A DNA stretch of 64,000 nucleotides from Perognathus longimembris pacificus (lineage: Eukaryota > Chordata > Mammalia > Rodentia > Heteromyidae). Below are positions 43,733 through 55,253 of the stretch, piece by piece (position 1 is the first letter of the stretch; each line of letters begins with the position of its first letter). A program made the position numbers and the translations under genes. Below the pieces are notes generated by a model. The model was not told where the DNA came from. It worked only from the letters and a program-made list of their open reading frames with translations, and did not search any database. The DNA is taken from contig NC_063181.1 in NCBI RefSeq assembly GCF_023159225.1, positions 12,483,606 to 12,547,605 on the forward strand, in the 5' to 3' direction.

Positions 43733-43835
43733 TTCAGACAGGATCTCACTATGTAACTGAGCCTAGCCTTACAGCCAAGATCTTCCCATCTCAGCCCCTT
43801 GAGTGCTGGAGTTACGGGCATATATTCCATGCTCT
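43733..43835 (-). repeat. B1 SINE
   Basis: cagacaggatctcactatgt to ttgagtgctggagttacggg. Confidence 0.7.
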
Positions 43836-43949
43836 GCTAGAATTAAAATTGCCTGGAGCGTCATGGACATGTTCATCATTTGATCTTGGGGTAAGAAAAG
43901 ATTCATGCCAATAAATACGCATGTAAAAGGAAAATGGGATATAAAAATC

Positions 43950-44400
43950 ACATTTCAGATGTATTCAAAATGTGTCACATATCTTCAGCTTGGCAATTCT
44001 ACACAGCGACACTCCCACAAAAGCACAGATGAATGTTTTTCTTTTACATACATAGGATCACACGCTTTCTATAGTATCTTGTATCTTGATTTTTCCCTTT
44101 AAACAATGTCATCTTTTAATGACATTAAGTATTCTTACATTTTCAATACAATAGGCCCATAGTAGACTACTATGTGGTGATATTATAATGATATTTTCAT
44201 TACAATAGTATTCAGCCCACCACTTGTTGGTTAATTTGGGTCTCTAATTTATTGTTATATAACATGCTGTATTGAAAATCCTGGTAGCTGATTCATCTAT
44301 ATCGCTAATTTCTTCTCTAGAGCAAATTCCTAGAAGTAGACGCAATGTGTCATAAGCTAAGTCTATTTCTTAAAGAAATGTTTGTTGCATATGTAATGAC
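43950..44400 (-). mobile_element. Ancient L1 (L1M-like) fragment
   Basis: cagcccaccacttgttggtt and gcaaattcctagaagtagac resemble the antisense of old mammalian L1 3' regions (compare aaattcctagaagtgg). Highly diverged. Confidence 0.45.
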
Positions 44401-44429
44401 TCCTTTATCAATGCTCTTACTTGTCAAAG

Positions 44430-44508
44430 TGATGAGGATTTATCTCAATGATAAAGCAACTGCCTACTATGCTCAAGACCCTGGCCTTGATATCCAGAAG
44501 TGCAAAAT
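44430..44508 (+). repeat. ID-like monomer
   Basis: tgaggatttatctcaatgat and ttgatatccagaagtgc, a worn tRNA-derived unit whose tail adjoins a G-rich array. Confidence 0.4.
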
Positions 44509-44513
44509 ACGAT

Positions 44514-44573
44514 GAAGAGGAGGGGGAGGGGGAGGGGGAGGGGGAGGGGGGAGGGGGAGGGGGAGGGGGAGGA
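44514..44573 (+). repeat. (GGGGGA)n array
   Basis: Nine G-runs of about five each separated by single A; strong G-quadruplex potential on the plus strand. Confidence 0.95.
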
Positions 44574-44713
44574 ATTAAAATCAAAACAAAACAAACAATC
44601 CTCCTAAATTCCAATTTGGCCTGTCCACTCTGGCTAGATCAACTTCACTTAAAGTAATGCTTGATATGTTATTATGTTATTTCCTTGTTCCAAAACTTTA
44701 GTAGATTCTAGCT

Positions 44714-44978
44714 TATTAGATCAACTTGGAAAAAAAAAAGTTGGTACTAGGGCTTAAAGTCACGGCCTGGGTGCTGGTCCTTAACTTTTCACTCAAGGCT
44801 GGTATTGTACCATTTGAGCCACAGCTTCATTTCCAGCATTTTGCTGGTTAATTGAAGATAAGAGTCTCATGGACTTTCCTGCCCAGACTGACTTTGAACC
44901 ATGGTCTTCAGACCTCAGCCTTCTGAGTAGTTAGGATTACAGGCATGAGGCACCTGTACCCCACTATTAGATCAACTT
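44714..44978 (-). repeat. B1-Geo composite SINE with target-site duplication
   Basis: tattagatcaactt at 44714-44727 and 44965-44978 flanks a complete reverse composite, showing that the composite mobilised as one unit. Confidence 0.88.
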
Positions 44979-45432
44979 CAAACCATCCAAACTTTGGGAG
45001 ATTTGTGAATTTCTTAGCCATTCAACCTACTACTTTCAACTCTGGGGGTGGCTGGGGTGTGGTATGCCTTACTCTGGTGGGCTTAGCACTGCTCTTTTCC
45101 TTCTCTACATAAGAAGTTGGTTTCTGTCTTCTCTACTAATCTAATTCTTTATGTACTCCAAGTCCATATCAAAGCCTAATTCTTCCAGAAAGTGTAGTTG
45201 GATAATCCTACCCCAACTTATTTTTTCACACATGAATCACATTCCTCTATGATTTTAGATATATACCTAAAATTTCCTTGGAGTGGGCAGGCTGTTCCTG
45301 GCAGGTTACTTAATTTTTTTTTTTAATCTGCCTCTACAGCAAACACAGTGCTAAGTACTGAATCTGGAAAAGGATGTGAAATTCTTCAGTGAGTTACTGG
45401 AGAAAGTTTTGAGACCATGATAGGTTTTGAAT

Positions 45433-45653
45433 GTGTGTGTGTGTGTGTCTATGTCTGTGTGTCTGTGTGTATGTATAGGTTTGAGACTTGAACTCAGGCC
45501 TGGGAGCTGTCCCTGAGCTTTTGTACTACTTGAGCCACAACCCCACTTCTGGACTTTTTGATGGTGAATTGGAGGCTGGCTTCAAACTGAAATCCTCAGA
45601 TTTGAGCCTCTTGAGTAGCTAGGATTAAAGGAGTGAGCCACTCATGCCTGGCT
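45433..45653 (-). repeat. B1-Geo composite SINE with GT-rich tail
   Basis: A (GT)n/tctgtg run at 45433-45475, then a shortened composite lacking part of the linker. Confidence 0.7.
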
Positions 45654-45654
45654 T

Positions 45655-45792
45655 GATTTTATTTTTTAAGTCATAACTTGATTCATAAAATAATAAGGCC
45701 TCTGTACAATATCTTAACAATAGCAATAAGATTTAAAAAATCTTAAAAAATTTAAAAAATTTTTTAAAAATATTAAAAAATATTTAAAAAAT
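45655..45792. repeat. AT-rich low-complexity tract
   Basis: Repeated ttaaaaaat words. Confidence 0.8.
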
Positions 45793-46025
45793 CAGATGGG
45801 TGTTGGTGGCTCACACCTCCAATCCTAGCTACTCAGGTGGCTGAGATTTGAGGATCATAGTTCCAAGCCAGCCACAGCAGGGGAGTCTGTAAGACTCTTA
45901 TCTCCAATTAACTACCAGGAAACTGGAAATGAAGCTGTGGCTCAAAGCAGTAGGTAAGTTAGTCTTGAGCAAAAGAGCTCTGAGATAGTGCCCAGGTGCT
46001 GAATTCAAGCCTCATGACTGACAAA
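45793..46025 (+). repeat. B1-Geo composite SINE
   Basis: Complete forward composite, followed by a (GGA)n run at 46037-46070. Confidence 0.78.
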
Positions 46026-46073
46026 AAGAAGGCCGAAGAGGAAGAGGAGGCGGAGGAGGAGGAGGAGGAAGTG

Positions 46074-46185
46074 TTGCTCAAGTAGTTGGAATGCCAACCT
46101 TGAATGAAAAAGCTAAGCAAGAGCTCAAAGCCCTGAGTTCAAGCTCCAGTAATTGCACACAAGTACACACACACACACACACACA
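46074..46185 (+). repeat. Geo tail fragment with (CA)n
   Basis: gttgctcaagtagttggaat to gccctgagttcaagctccag, then a CA run. Confidence 0.6.
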
Positions 46186-46189
46186 ACCC

Positions 46190-47512
46190 AAAATGAAATA
46201 CAACAAAAAGTCAGATTTCTCTGAATCTTGGTACAGGATGATTTCAATTCTACTTTTCTAAGAATGAGACTGTAGTTAGTTATTAATAAAATTAAATAAA
46301 TTTTAGCATATCCTATGAAAGGCATTTCTACTTGTGAAAATATTGGTATGATACTCAGTATCATATACAATATCAAAGTTTCATTGTATAAGGATACTTC
46401 TATTCATGGCTTATAATATAAAACAGAGCCAATGAATTTTAAAATTATCCTAGACACTAAAAATGAAAGAACTTAAGCTTATTTAAAAATACATAAATTA
46501 TTTTCATTCCACCTCCCCAAAGTATGGTACTTTGGTGTTCCAAAAATATCACACATTCAAATAAACTGTAATTATGAATGCATATAGCTTCCCACAGTGA
46601 GAACTTTAAAAATGGATTGTGCTAAATAAAAAGCATGTTGTTGCAATATTTAAACACGCTTTAAAGTAAATCATTATTATAAGTAGGCATGAAATTACTA
46701 CAGTTTTTGGAAGATTTCACCAGGAACTAAACACACAAGAAGGCAATTTCTGCATCTTTGACCCACATACAAGGAACAAATAGCCACCATAACTCAGGCG
46801 TCCCAACCCCTTCATTCAAGGTCTTCTTAGAAAAAGTAAGTGAAATAAAAAATCATGGGAGGGGGGGATCAGTTCAAGTTGGAAGAAAAGGGCCGGGAAA
46901 AAAAAAAAAGGAACCTGAAAGTGTAAAGTATTTCTGATGATATAAAATATAACAAAGCCCTCATCTTTACTGGGAAATTGAGGTAGGTAGGTATGTTTGG
47001 AGAAGTTGTCTATGGTATGCAGATGCAATGGAATATGCTCACCTAGCAGCGTATTATTTAGCCTAATGCATTCGTCAACCTTCTGCTGTTCATAATCATC
47101 CCTGGAACTCAAATCCTGGATGTATTGTCAACTGGCAGCTGAGCTCCTCCTGCCTAGGTTTCCCACAGGTACAGCAAATTGGCCGGAAGATTTCCCTGGC
47201 AGTTGCTAATGGCTGGAGGTGCCATACAGCATGATTCCATTTACCTGAAACAAATACAGACCCAAGTATTTCTTGATGTATTGCCTAAGTATACAACTTG
47301 CATAGAAAAGCGTTTGAAAAAAAAACTGAGATAAGGCGGTTAACCTGTTACCTCTGTTGGGAAGATTCAGGGAAAGGTTAATGGAAATTTTCTATGATGG
47401 CTTGAATGTTTTAGTGTAAGAATGTAGCCATGTATTATTTGAGTAATTTTTAAAAATGAGCAATTAAGAAAGCAACCGTGGGGATGTTATCCCATGCAGA
47501 GAAATGTAGAGA

Positions 47513-47514
<2 letters not shown>
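46190..47514. other. Repeat-poor unique island
   Basis: About 1.3 kb without recognised interspersed repeats, AT-rich. No splice-flanked coding frame. One of the five islands worth a conservation check. Confidence 0.4.

Positions 47515-47547
<33 letters not shown>
47515..47547. repeat. (GT)n microsatellite
   Basis: 16 units. Confidence 0.95.
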
Positions 47548-47548
<1 letters not shown>

Positions 47549-47606
47549 CACAAGATAGCTTACTATAGAAGGTTCCATGATCAGCTTTGGCAGGCCCACT
47601 AACATT

Positions 47607-47684
47607 TTTGGTACTGGGGATCGAACCCAGGATGTTGTACTTGCTAGGCAAGCACTTTGCCACTGAGCTACCTCCCAGCCCAGG
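47607..47684 (-). repeat. Lone ID monomer
   Basis: ggtactggggatcgaaccca to ctgagctacctcccagccc, close to rodent ID. Confidence 0.75.
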
Positions 47685-48226
47685 CCCACTTTGTACCAGA
47701 AGTCTTTTCAAGTCTTTTCATTGCTTATCTACGTCTTCCTGCTAGATATTCTGACAGAATATCTTGCTCTGACTATAAACTCTTTAGGCATGAAACCAAA
47801 CATTATCTCCCCCATGGGACTTTCTTAATTAAAAAAAATCAGTTTTATTATCAATTTTCACGCTCATAGTGCTCATGGGGCATTTGGTGGTTTTATCCTC
47901 CTTGGCCACTTTATCCAATTAGTCATTGAGTCTGGTTTAATCCAACTTTTGTCATTGGGACTTGCTTGTCCATTTACACCACACTACTTCAAGCTATTTT
48001 TTTTTATCTCCTACAGGAATTCTTGTAGTATGTTTCCAACTAATCTTGCTTCCAGTTTCTCCTGTTTGCTAATAATTTTGTATATGGTCAGATTAAACAT
48101 TTTATAGTAGTGTGTTCATTCTACCTGGACAAACACATGCACACGCACGTGCACATACACACACACACACACTCCTCCATTAACCACCTATTTGCTCCAA
48201 ACAAAGCCTACAATACACTCAGCATC

Positions 48227-48456
48227 TGTACTGGAGCTTGAACTCTAGGCCCGTGTGCTGTTCCCAAGCTCCTTTTTGCTCAAGGCTAGCGCTTTACCAC
48301 TTCTTGTACCACAGCTCCACTCCAGCTTTTTCTATGCTTAATTGGAGATAAGAGTCTCACGGACTTTCCTGCCTGGGCTGGCTTTAAACTAAGCTCCTCA
48401 GATCTCAGCCTCCTGAGTAGCTAGGATTACAGGCATGAGCCACTGGCACCAGCCTG
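48227..48456 (-). repeat. B1-Geo composite SINE
   Basis: Complete reverse composite; linker ttaattggagataagagtct is very well kept. Confidence 0.8.
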
Positions 48457-48662
48457 AACATATTCTTAATATTTCATTCTTGGAATAATTTCTCTAAAAT
48501 CCCCCTTTACTGTCAATAGAATGTATTTTCTTTATCATTCTGTGCTCTTCCCTTTCCTGGATACCTGAGTCAGTATTTATTTTATTTGTGAGGATGTGGT
48601 TATCTTGTATGCTTTCAACTCTTTTATTAAATCTGTTGGATTCACTTTCAGTGTCTGCTGTG

Positions 48663-48899
48663 AGTTACAGTATCTTTTTTTTTTTTTTTTTTTGCCAGTC
48701 CTGGTCCTTGGACTCAGGGCCTGAGCACTGTCCCTGGCTTCTTTTTGTTCAAGGCTAGCACTCTGCCACTTAAGCCACAGCGCCTCTTCTGACCTTTTCT
48801 ATATATGTGGTGCTGAGGAATTGAACCCAGGGCTTTATGTATACAAGACGAGCACTCTTGCCACTAGGCCATATTCCCAGCCCCAAGTTACAATATCTT
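48663..48899 (-). repeat. IDL-Geo SINE with target-site duplication
   Basis: agttaca(g/a)tatctt at 48663-48676 and 48886-48899 flanks a full dimer. Confidence 0.9.
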
Positions 48900-49058
48900 A
48901 AAGACAGAATCCTTGCCTTCAGCTTCATCCGTTTCCTAACCCCTTACTCCCATAGACGCTCAGTAAATGTTGCCTGAGCCAATAACTGCCACAAAAGACA
49001 AGTGCTCTGTGCTTTCCGGAGCTCTGGTCCGCATTGTTTATGTGCTTTCAAAAGTATA

Positions 49059-49160
49059 TGACTGGAACGGAGCTCAGTGGCAAAGTACTTGCCTAGCACA
49101 TGTAATGTCCTGGGTTCAGTCCCCAGTTCCAAGAAAGAAGAGGAGGAGGAGGAGGAGGGA
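49059..49160 (+). repeat. Lone ID monomer with (GGA)n tail
   Basis: ggaacggagctcagtggcaa and gggttcagtccccagttcc; the A-rich tail has become gga repeats. Confidence 0.7.
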
Positions 49161-49272
49161 AGGAAGAGGAGGATTTATAAAAATAGATACAGTTAAAATG
49201 CACATTGCATGAATTGGACTTGTAATATTTGCTACAGGAAGCAAATGTTTTAGCACCAGTTCACTTGAATTT

Positions 49273-49316
49273 GTTTTTTTTTTTGGGGGGGGGGGTCAGT
49301 CATGGGGCTTGAACAT
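49273..49316 (-). repeat. Geo end fragment
   Basis: T- and G-run, then tcagtcatggggcttgaac. Confidence 0.45.
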
Positions 49317-49329
49317 CAGTTCATTTGAG

Positions 49330-49510
49330 ACATAACTGTCCTAGACCCCTGGGGATAGGACTGTGACCAACAGATGAAAACTTATGCCCACATGGAGCTT
49401 ACATTCCAAAGGAAAGGAGGTATGATAAATGAAATAGATAAGTTAAATAAATCACATATAATAAACCAGAATAAGTGCTTAAGGAGATTAAGAGGTATCT
49501 TTTGGGGTGA
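49330..49510 (+). repeat. Possible ancient mammalian interspersed repeat
   Basis: ccacatggagcttacattcc followed by ataaatgaaatagataagtt resembles a common old mammalian repeat; the family was not assigned. Confidence 0.3.
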
Positions 49511-49908
49511 TAGTTATAATTTAAAATACAGTGGCTAGTATCTTCCCTTCTAGCATAGACAAGAGTCACTATAGCTAAGTATAATATAATGAACATTAGC
49601 TTGAATCAGCTTGCCTCAGAAAGTATGACTAGAAATATTTTTTTCCCTCATGATTTAATTTTAGTTGGCTTTTAACAGGACTTCCAAAATGGCAGCTCAG
49701 GTTCATTTTTAGTTCAATGAGGAATAGTTCTCATACATATGCAGCCTGGAATCAATTCTGCTTTTTGGGTTGGATTATTACCAAGCTCTTAACAAGGAAA
49801 ATGAAGAAATATAGATGACTCAGGAATTCACTAACCACTTACATTCTGCATTAAATATGATTCCCTGAATCCAGAAACTCACTGGTACCAGATTAAGAAT
49901 TAGAAGGA

Positions 49909-50116
49909 TGGGGCTGGGAATACGGCCTAGTGTTAGTGTGCTTGCCTTGCATACATGAAGCCCTGGGTTTGATTCCTCAGCACCATATATGTAGAAAAGC
50001 CAGAAGGGGTGCTGTGGCTCAAGTGTTAGAGTGCTAGCCTTGAGCAAAAAGAAGGCAGGGACAGTGCTCAGGCCCTGAGTTCAAGCACCAGGACTGGCAA
50101 AAAAAAAAAAAAAAAG
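49909..50116 (+). repeat. IDL-Geo SINE
   Basis: Complete dimer with a 17-A tail. Confidence 0.88.
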
Positions 50117-50529
50117 AATCAGTAGGAATTTCTTAGCTAAGGACCTTATTATTATTATTCCAAGATTTGAACTGAGCTCAAATTTAAGGATTTGTGTGGA
50201 AATTCAAGACATCTATTTTACATTAGCATACAAATCAAACACTATGGACAAATAATATAAACTCCTGGGGGAATTGGTCTAAAAATGTCTAGAGTTTCAG
50301 AAGAATATTTTTCATGTGCTATACTCAGCCTTGTCCATCAGCAAACCGAAGCATTCCTTTCAGTGCTAGAGATACAGTAATATCTCTATGCATGACAGTA
50401 GCATTTCAAAATCTCAACTTGTCATTTAATTACTTTTGTGATTAAACCACATTATATTGGGATGCATTCTAAAAGTAGAGAGAATAGGCCCTCAAGAATG
50501 AAGATTTTATTTAAAATAACAGCAATATC

Positions 50530-50765
50530 TAGCTGGCCACTGGTGGCTGACACATAATCCTAGCTACTTAGGAGGCTGAGCTCTGAGGAACTGGTTTTGA
50601 AACCAGCCTGGGCAGGAAAATCTGTGAGATTTTTAATGTGCAATTAATAGCAACAACAAAAAAAGACAGAAGTGGAGGTGTGGCTCAAATGGTAGAGCCC
50701 TAGTCTTGAATACAAAAGCTCAGGGATAGTGCTCAGGCCCTGAATTCAAGCCCTGGCCCACACAC
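50530..50765 (+). repeat. B1-Geo composite SINE
   Basis: Complete; an A-rich patch lies between linker and Geo. Confidence 0.75.
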
Positions 50766-50787
50766 ATACACACAATTAATAACACAA

Positions 50788-51006
50788 AGGCCAGGTGCCA
50801 GTGGCTCATGCCTGTAATCCCAGCTACTCAGGAAATTGAGATCTGAGAACCTTGGTTAAAACCAGGCCAAGAATGTCTGAGACTCAGATGTCCAATTAAC
50901 CACCAGAAAACCACAAGTGTTGCTGTGGCTCAAAGTGGTAGAGCTCTAGACTTGAGCAAAAAAGCAGGGACAGTGCCCAGGCCCTGAGTTCAAGTCCCAG
51001 GACTGA
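50788..51006 (+). repeat. B1-Geo composite SINE
   Basis: Complete forward composite in tandem with the previous copy. Confidence 0.8.

Positions 51007-51057
<51 letters not shown>
51007..51057. repeat. (ATC)n microsatellite
   Basis: 17 units grown from the SINE tail. Confidence 0.95.
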
Positions 51058-52295
51058 ATCACCATTATGTTAGATGTTATCTAAAATAATACCAATATGA
51101 CGTTGATCTCATGTTTCAAAGCCATTCATAGCAAGGTATATCTCACAAATGACTCTTAAAATGGGTATCTGATCATACCTAAGTTTTAGTGATGAAAGGA
51201 TTTAGTGGTGAAAGGATTTTGAATACCTGCAGATGGTGAGGGTTAGAGGTGAACGATGTATAAATCCACACAGGAAAGAGAGAGAGCGAGGAAGATGAGA
51301 ATGCCAAAACAATTTGCTTAGGTCCTCTACATTCCCAGCCTGTGATGGGCTGAGGCTTTGGGTGGAAGTTTTCATGTGTGCATGCATATGCATAACATGA
51401 GACGAATGACTACAAGCTAATAACGCTTTGCATAATTTATCAAGACTTTTTTCCTTGCCTTTTCTTCCCCTTAGCAATGCTGTGTAGAAAGATGTTTAGT
51501 CCTAGATAATTCTATAATGAGGTATTACATCACCAGACCACATAAATAGATACCATATAACTACAAACTTCTAAAAATGGACTGAGTAAATTTCCCTTTC
51601 TTTTCCTAAAAATAAAAAGCCCAGAGAAACTGCTTACCTGATATACGTTAGTGTGAAACCTATTTTTGGAGACTTCCTATACCAATTCAAATAGATTTAT
51701 CAGTTAAAAATTCACAGCAAATAACTTCTCAATTTCTCTGGGACCTTGAAGAACAGGATAAGGGTCAGGTGTGGTGTGACAAATGAAAGGTTGGTATTTC
51801 AAAGTCTATTTTTAAAAAAGCAAACATCTGTAATTTGAACTCATGGGGACAAATATCTCCTTCAAATAGAGATTTTTCTGTTGGTCTGGAGCAGAAGATC
51901 CTACATTCCACTAAATGCAATAAATACCTAATGTTCAACAGCAAAGTCTCCTAAGAGTATTTTGAAATGCTCATAAGATATGATGCACAGCAAGCTGCTT
52001 CTGAATCAAGTGTATGAAAGCAAAAAGATCCCAATTTAAAATTATGTAATTTAGATAACGTACTTTAGGCTAAAACAGAAAAGATGACTTTTTTTCAGGT
52101 CTCCTTTCTGATATTTTTCATGAAGTTTTTATTTTTTTAGGAGGGGGAGTAGGAGTGATTCTTAGACCCCAGGTTCTTGCTATGAAATGTTTGTGCCTGC
52201 TTTGTCCTGTCATTACATTAACTTTATTTCAAAATCCAATTTTAGTTTAGTCTCAGCCATTTTTGCTACTGCTATTTTTTCAAGGACCTGTACAT
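51058..52295. other. Repeat-poor unique island
   Basis: About 1.2 kb of AT-rich unique DNA with no recognised repeat or exon. Confidence 0.4.
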
Positions 52296-52475
52296 CTGCC
52301 AGGCACTGGTGGCTCACGCCTATAATCCTAGCTTCTCAGGAGACTGAGATCTGAGGATTGTAGTTCAAAGCCAGCTCGAGCGGGGAAAGTCCATGGGAGT
52401 CTTATCTCCAATTAACCTCTAAATAGCTGGAAATGGAGATGCGGCTCAAGTAGTAGAGTATCATCCAAAAGAAGT
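52296..52475 (+). repeat. B1-Geo composite SINE, 3'-truncated
   Basis: Head and linker are well kept; the Geo tail stops after agtagtagagtatcatcc. Confidence 0.7.
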
Positions 52476-52612
52476 GAAAGGAAAGAAGAGAAAAGAAAGA
52501 AAAGGCCTTGTATATTCATGTGTCTTTACAATTGATATTCTCTGGTTACTTCCACTAGTTATGAATATGTGGATGTCTCTGTCAGGGATGAGATCACGGA
52601 TGAATGATCAAG

Positions 52613-52822
52613 CACAGGGCATGGCAATTCACATCTAATCTGTGCACTTAGGAGTCTGAAGCAGGAAGAACCCAAGTTCAAGACCATCATGGATTATACA
52701 GTTAGTTCTAGGCAAGCTTGAGCTATAGAATGAGACACTGTCTCAAAAAATCAAGAGCTGAGGGTATAGCTTAGTGGCAGAAAGCTTATCTGGTATATGC
52801 AAACCCTGGGTTCCTCTATAGC

Positions 52823-52823
<1 letters not shown>
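52613..52823 (+). repeat. B1 plus ID dimer (B1-dID-like)
   Basis: A full B1 (52613-52752, ending gagacactgtctcaaaaaat) is directly followed by an ID-like unit (gagggtatagcttagtggca to ggttcctctatagc). Confidence 0.6.

Positions 52824-52873
<50 letters not shown>
52824..52873. repeat. (CT)n microsatellite
   Basis: About 24 units, at the tail of the preceding dimer. Confidence 0.95.
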
Positions 52874-52875
<2 letters not shown>

Positions 52876-52957
52876 CACTGGGACTATAACTCAGTGGTAG
52901 ATCACTTGAGACCACTTGCCTTGCATGCTAGAGGCACTGGGTTCCACACTCAGAATT
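52876..52957 (+). repeat. ID-like monomer
   Basis: actgggactataactcagtg to actgggttccacactcag. Confidence 0.55.
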
Positions 52958-53138
52958 GCCCTCCCTTCACCTCTTTTTTCTCTGCCAAATATGAGGGAAG
53001 GGAAACTTGAATGCCTTGATGGGCTTGAGTCTCTGGCTGCTAAGATGGAAGCTGATGAAAGGGGGAACCATTATCAAGTTATCTTCACAGGGTTTGTATT
53101 TATCCCATCAAGCATTTGGTTTCCTTCTTCTTGTGTAT

Positions 53139-53259
53139 AGGGAGACAGTGTGCATAGGGACACAGTGTGCATAGGGACACAGTGTGCATAGGGACAGTGT
53201 GCACAGGGAGACAGTGTTGTGCACAGGGAGACAGTGTTGTGCATAGGAAAACAGTGTGG
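53139..53259. repeat. Minisatellite, six to seven units of 15-20 bp
   Basis: Units: agggagacagtgtgcat (53139), agggacacagtgtgcat (53156, 53173), agggacagtgtgcac (53190), agggagacagtgttgtgcac/t (53205, 53225) and a partial aggaaaacagtgtgg. Confidence 0.95.
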
Positions 53260-54546
53260 AGGCTACATCTGGCCAGGAACCCATTTTGTGAAGTTACTTG
53301 GTCCACTTACAGATTAAGATGGAAAGTATGGCCTCATGAATGGCTACTGATCTTAAGCAAATCTGTTCTACCTCTGAAAGCCCAGGGTCCTGTCAGTCTT
53401 TTCACAAAACAACAAAGGCAGGTTTCAAGATCCTTACAAGAGACATCTGATTCAATCCAAATCTGATCTAGATTTCAGGGTTTAACTTTTCTTCTTGTCT
53501 GGATGAAACAGGATCCAGGAGAGGAAGAGGAATGTGTCATCTTCAAACCTGCTCAGTGCTACAATATTAGGACACTGGAGCTTGTAGGCTGACATTTAAC
53601 CTTAAGTAAGATTGAACTGCATACCAGTTTAAAAAAATTCCTTCCCATTTCATTTGTGAATTCTACAAATGGATGTGAGTGAAAAATTCATGCTAGATGA
53701 ATTGGATCCCTTAAGCAGAAAATTATGACAAAATGAAAGCAGCAAATGTGAAAGTTCCCTACCACTTCTGGTTTTGACCTATTTTCTGCATGGTGGGGGA
53801 CCCTAGGGCTTACTTTTGGTCTTCTTTTTTTTTTTTTTCTTTAGCCACATTGTCTAGCTGATATTAACCAATCCAATGACATTACATACTGGCTATGTGT
53901 GACAACCTTCAAATTAGTACCCAAGCAAGTCTGAAAGGATATGTCCCAGCCATCCCAGAGGACCATGCGGAGATAATCACAGACTGGAGAAGAAGGTTCA
54001 TAAGGAGGTTTATTAGTGGCGCCATAGTTCCCAAGGGAGAGGGAGCTACATGGCATCTGCACCTTATCCAGGTGGCAGCTTCTCTCTGGGGTAAAGGGGG
54101 AGTAGGTAGGTAGTGAGTAGGAGTGGCTCTTTAGGTATGGGTGGATCTGGGGGCTACTGGGGGGAGCGGAGGCCCTGAAGCTAGGGAAATGCTAACAGTC
54201 GTTGTTTACAGTAACTTATTGAGCCTTTAAAAGTATACCTAAATAAAATGAGGAGGCCACCTCCATGCACCCATCACTGAGCCTCAAGGATCAACACTTT
54301 GCCAATCCTCTTTCATCTATGGAAACCCCCGTGCCCCCATATTTTGATGTATTTAAAAACAGACTCCCTTAGCGATCAGATCAAATTGCTCACATCTTTC
54401 CAATTGCTTCTAATCTTGGTCAAAACCAAATCTTTCATGACAGCTTACAAGCCTTATGTGATCCACCGCCTGCCTCACCTCCCAAAGCTTCTGGCCATGG
54501 CTCTGCCTCAGCTGCTGGGGGTGGGGGGTGGGATGTGTCTCAAATC
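53260..54546. other. Mostly unique stretch, possible old LTR piece
   Basis: Few recognisable repeats. Around 53985-54110, gaggtttattagtggcgcca with GC-rich flanks could be an antisense LTR polyadenylation region; unassigned. No exon recognised. Confidence 0.35.
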
Positions 54547-54772
54547 AGCCAGGCACTGGTGGCCCACCTGTAATCCTAGCTACTCAGGAGGCTGAGATCT
54601 GAGGACAGAGGTTCAAAGCTAGCCAGGGGAGGAAAGTCTGGGAGACTCTTATCGCCAGTGAATCACCAGAAAACCAGAAGTAGAGAGGTGGCTCGAAGTA
54701 GTAGAGCACTAGCTTCCAGTAAATACGCTCAGAGACAGTGGCCAGGCCCTGAGTATGGGCCTCATGGTCAAC
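54547..54772 (+). repeat. B1-Geo composite SINE
   Basis: Complete forward composite. Confidence 0.78.
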
Positions 54773-55039
54773 AAAACAAACCAACCATTACCGTGTTGGG
54801 CGGAGGGGGGCGAGGTGGGGTCGTCCAAGCTGACTGCTGGCTCCCCAGCTGTGGCTCCGGATGCACTGGGTTGGGAGTGGGACTGGTGAATTCCTATTTC
54901 TAACAAGTTCCTTAGGTGCTCCCGTCCCAGAGGTATACCTGGAGAAGTCCCAGCCACACACATACATCCTCAATGGGCAGGCAGGATCTTGCTTAGGAGA
55001 CACTGAAGTGCGTTTTTGGGGGGAGGGGGGAATGGTTGG

Positions 55040-55253
55040 ACCTGGGTCTTGAACTCAGTGTCTCACACTGCCCTTTAGCTTTTGTGCTCAAGGCTCTACC
55101 ACTTGAGCCAAAGCTCCACTGCTGACTCTTTGGTGGCGGATAATTGGAGATTAGAGTGTCATAGACTGTCCTGTCCGGGCTGGCTTCGAACCACGATCTT
55201 CAGATCTCCTGCGTAGCCGGGATGACAGGCGTGAGCCGCCAGCGCCCGGCTCC
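55040..55253 (-). repeat. B1-Geo composite SINE at CpG-island edge
   Basis: The head (cgggatgacaggcgtgagcc, gccagcgcccggct) keeps its CpGs, unlike most copies, and runs into the KLHL2 CpG island. Confidence 0.78.

Larger units (their letters stand above)
10092..55250. other. TMEM192-KLHL2 intergenic region
   Basis: Between the two CpG islands lie about 45 kb with no exon I can assign to a known gene. It is dominated by Geo-tailed SINEs in both orientations, with L1 fragments, an MLT1-like LTR and simple repeats, each listed separately. Stretches over 300 bp that are neither listed nor described elsewhere (for example 10664-11010, 11655-12225, 13925-14490, 20077-20825, 31167-31721, 35017-35867, 36739-37542, 47685-48226, 49317-49908) look like unique AT-rich DNA without recognisable coding content. 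Confidence 0.75.

Noticed and set aside
53139..53259. Possible CRISPR-like array
   Set aside because: Units are contiguous without unique spacers, and the genome is a rodent's. It is a minisatellite.
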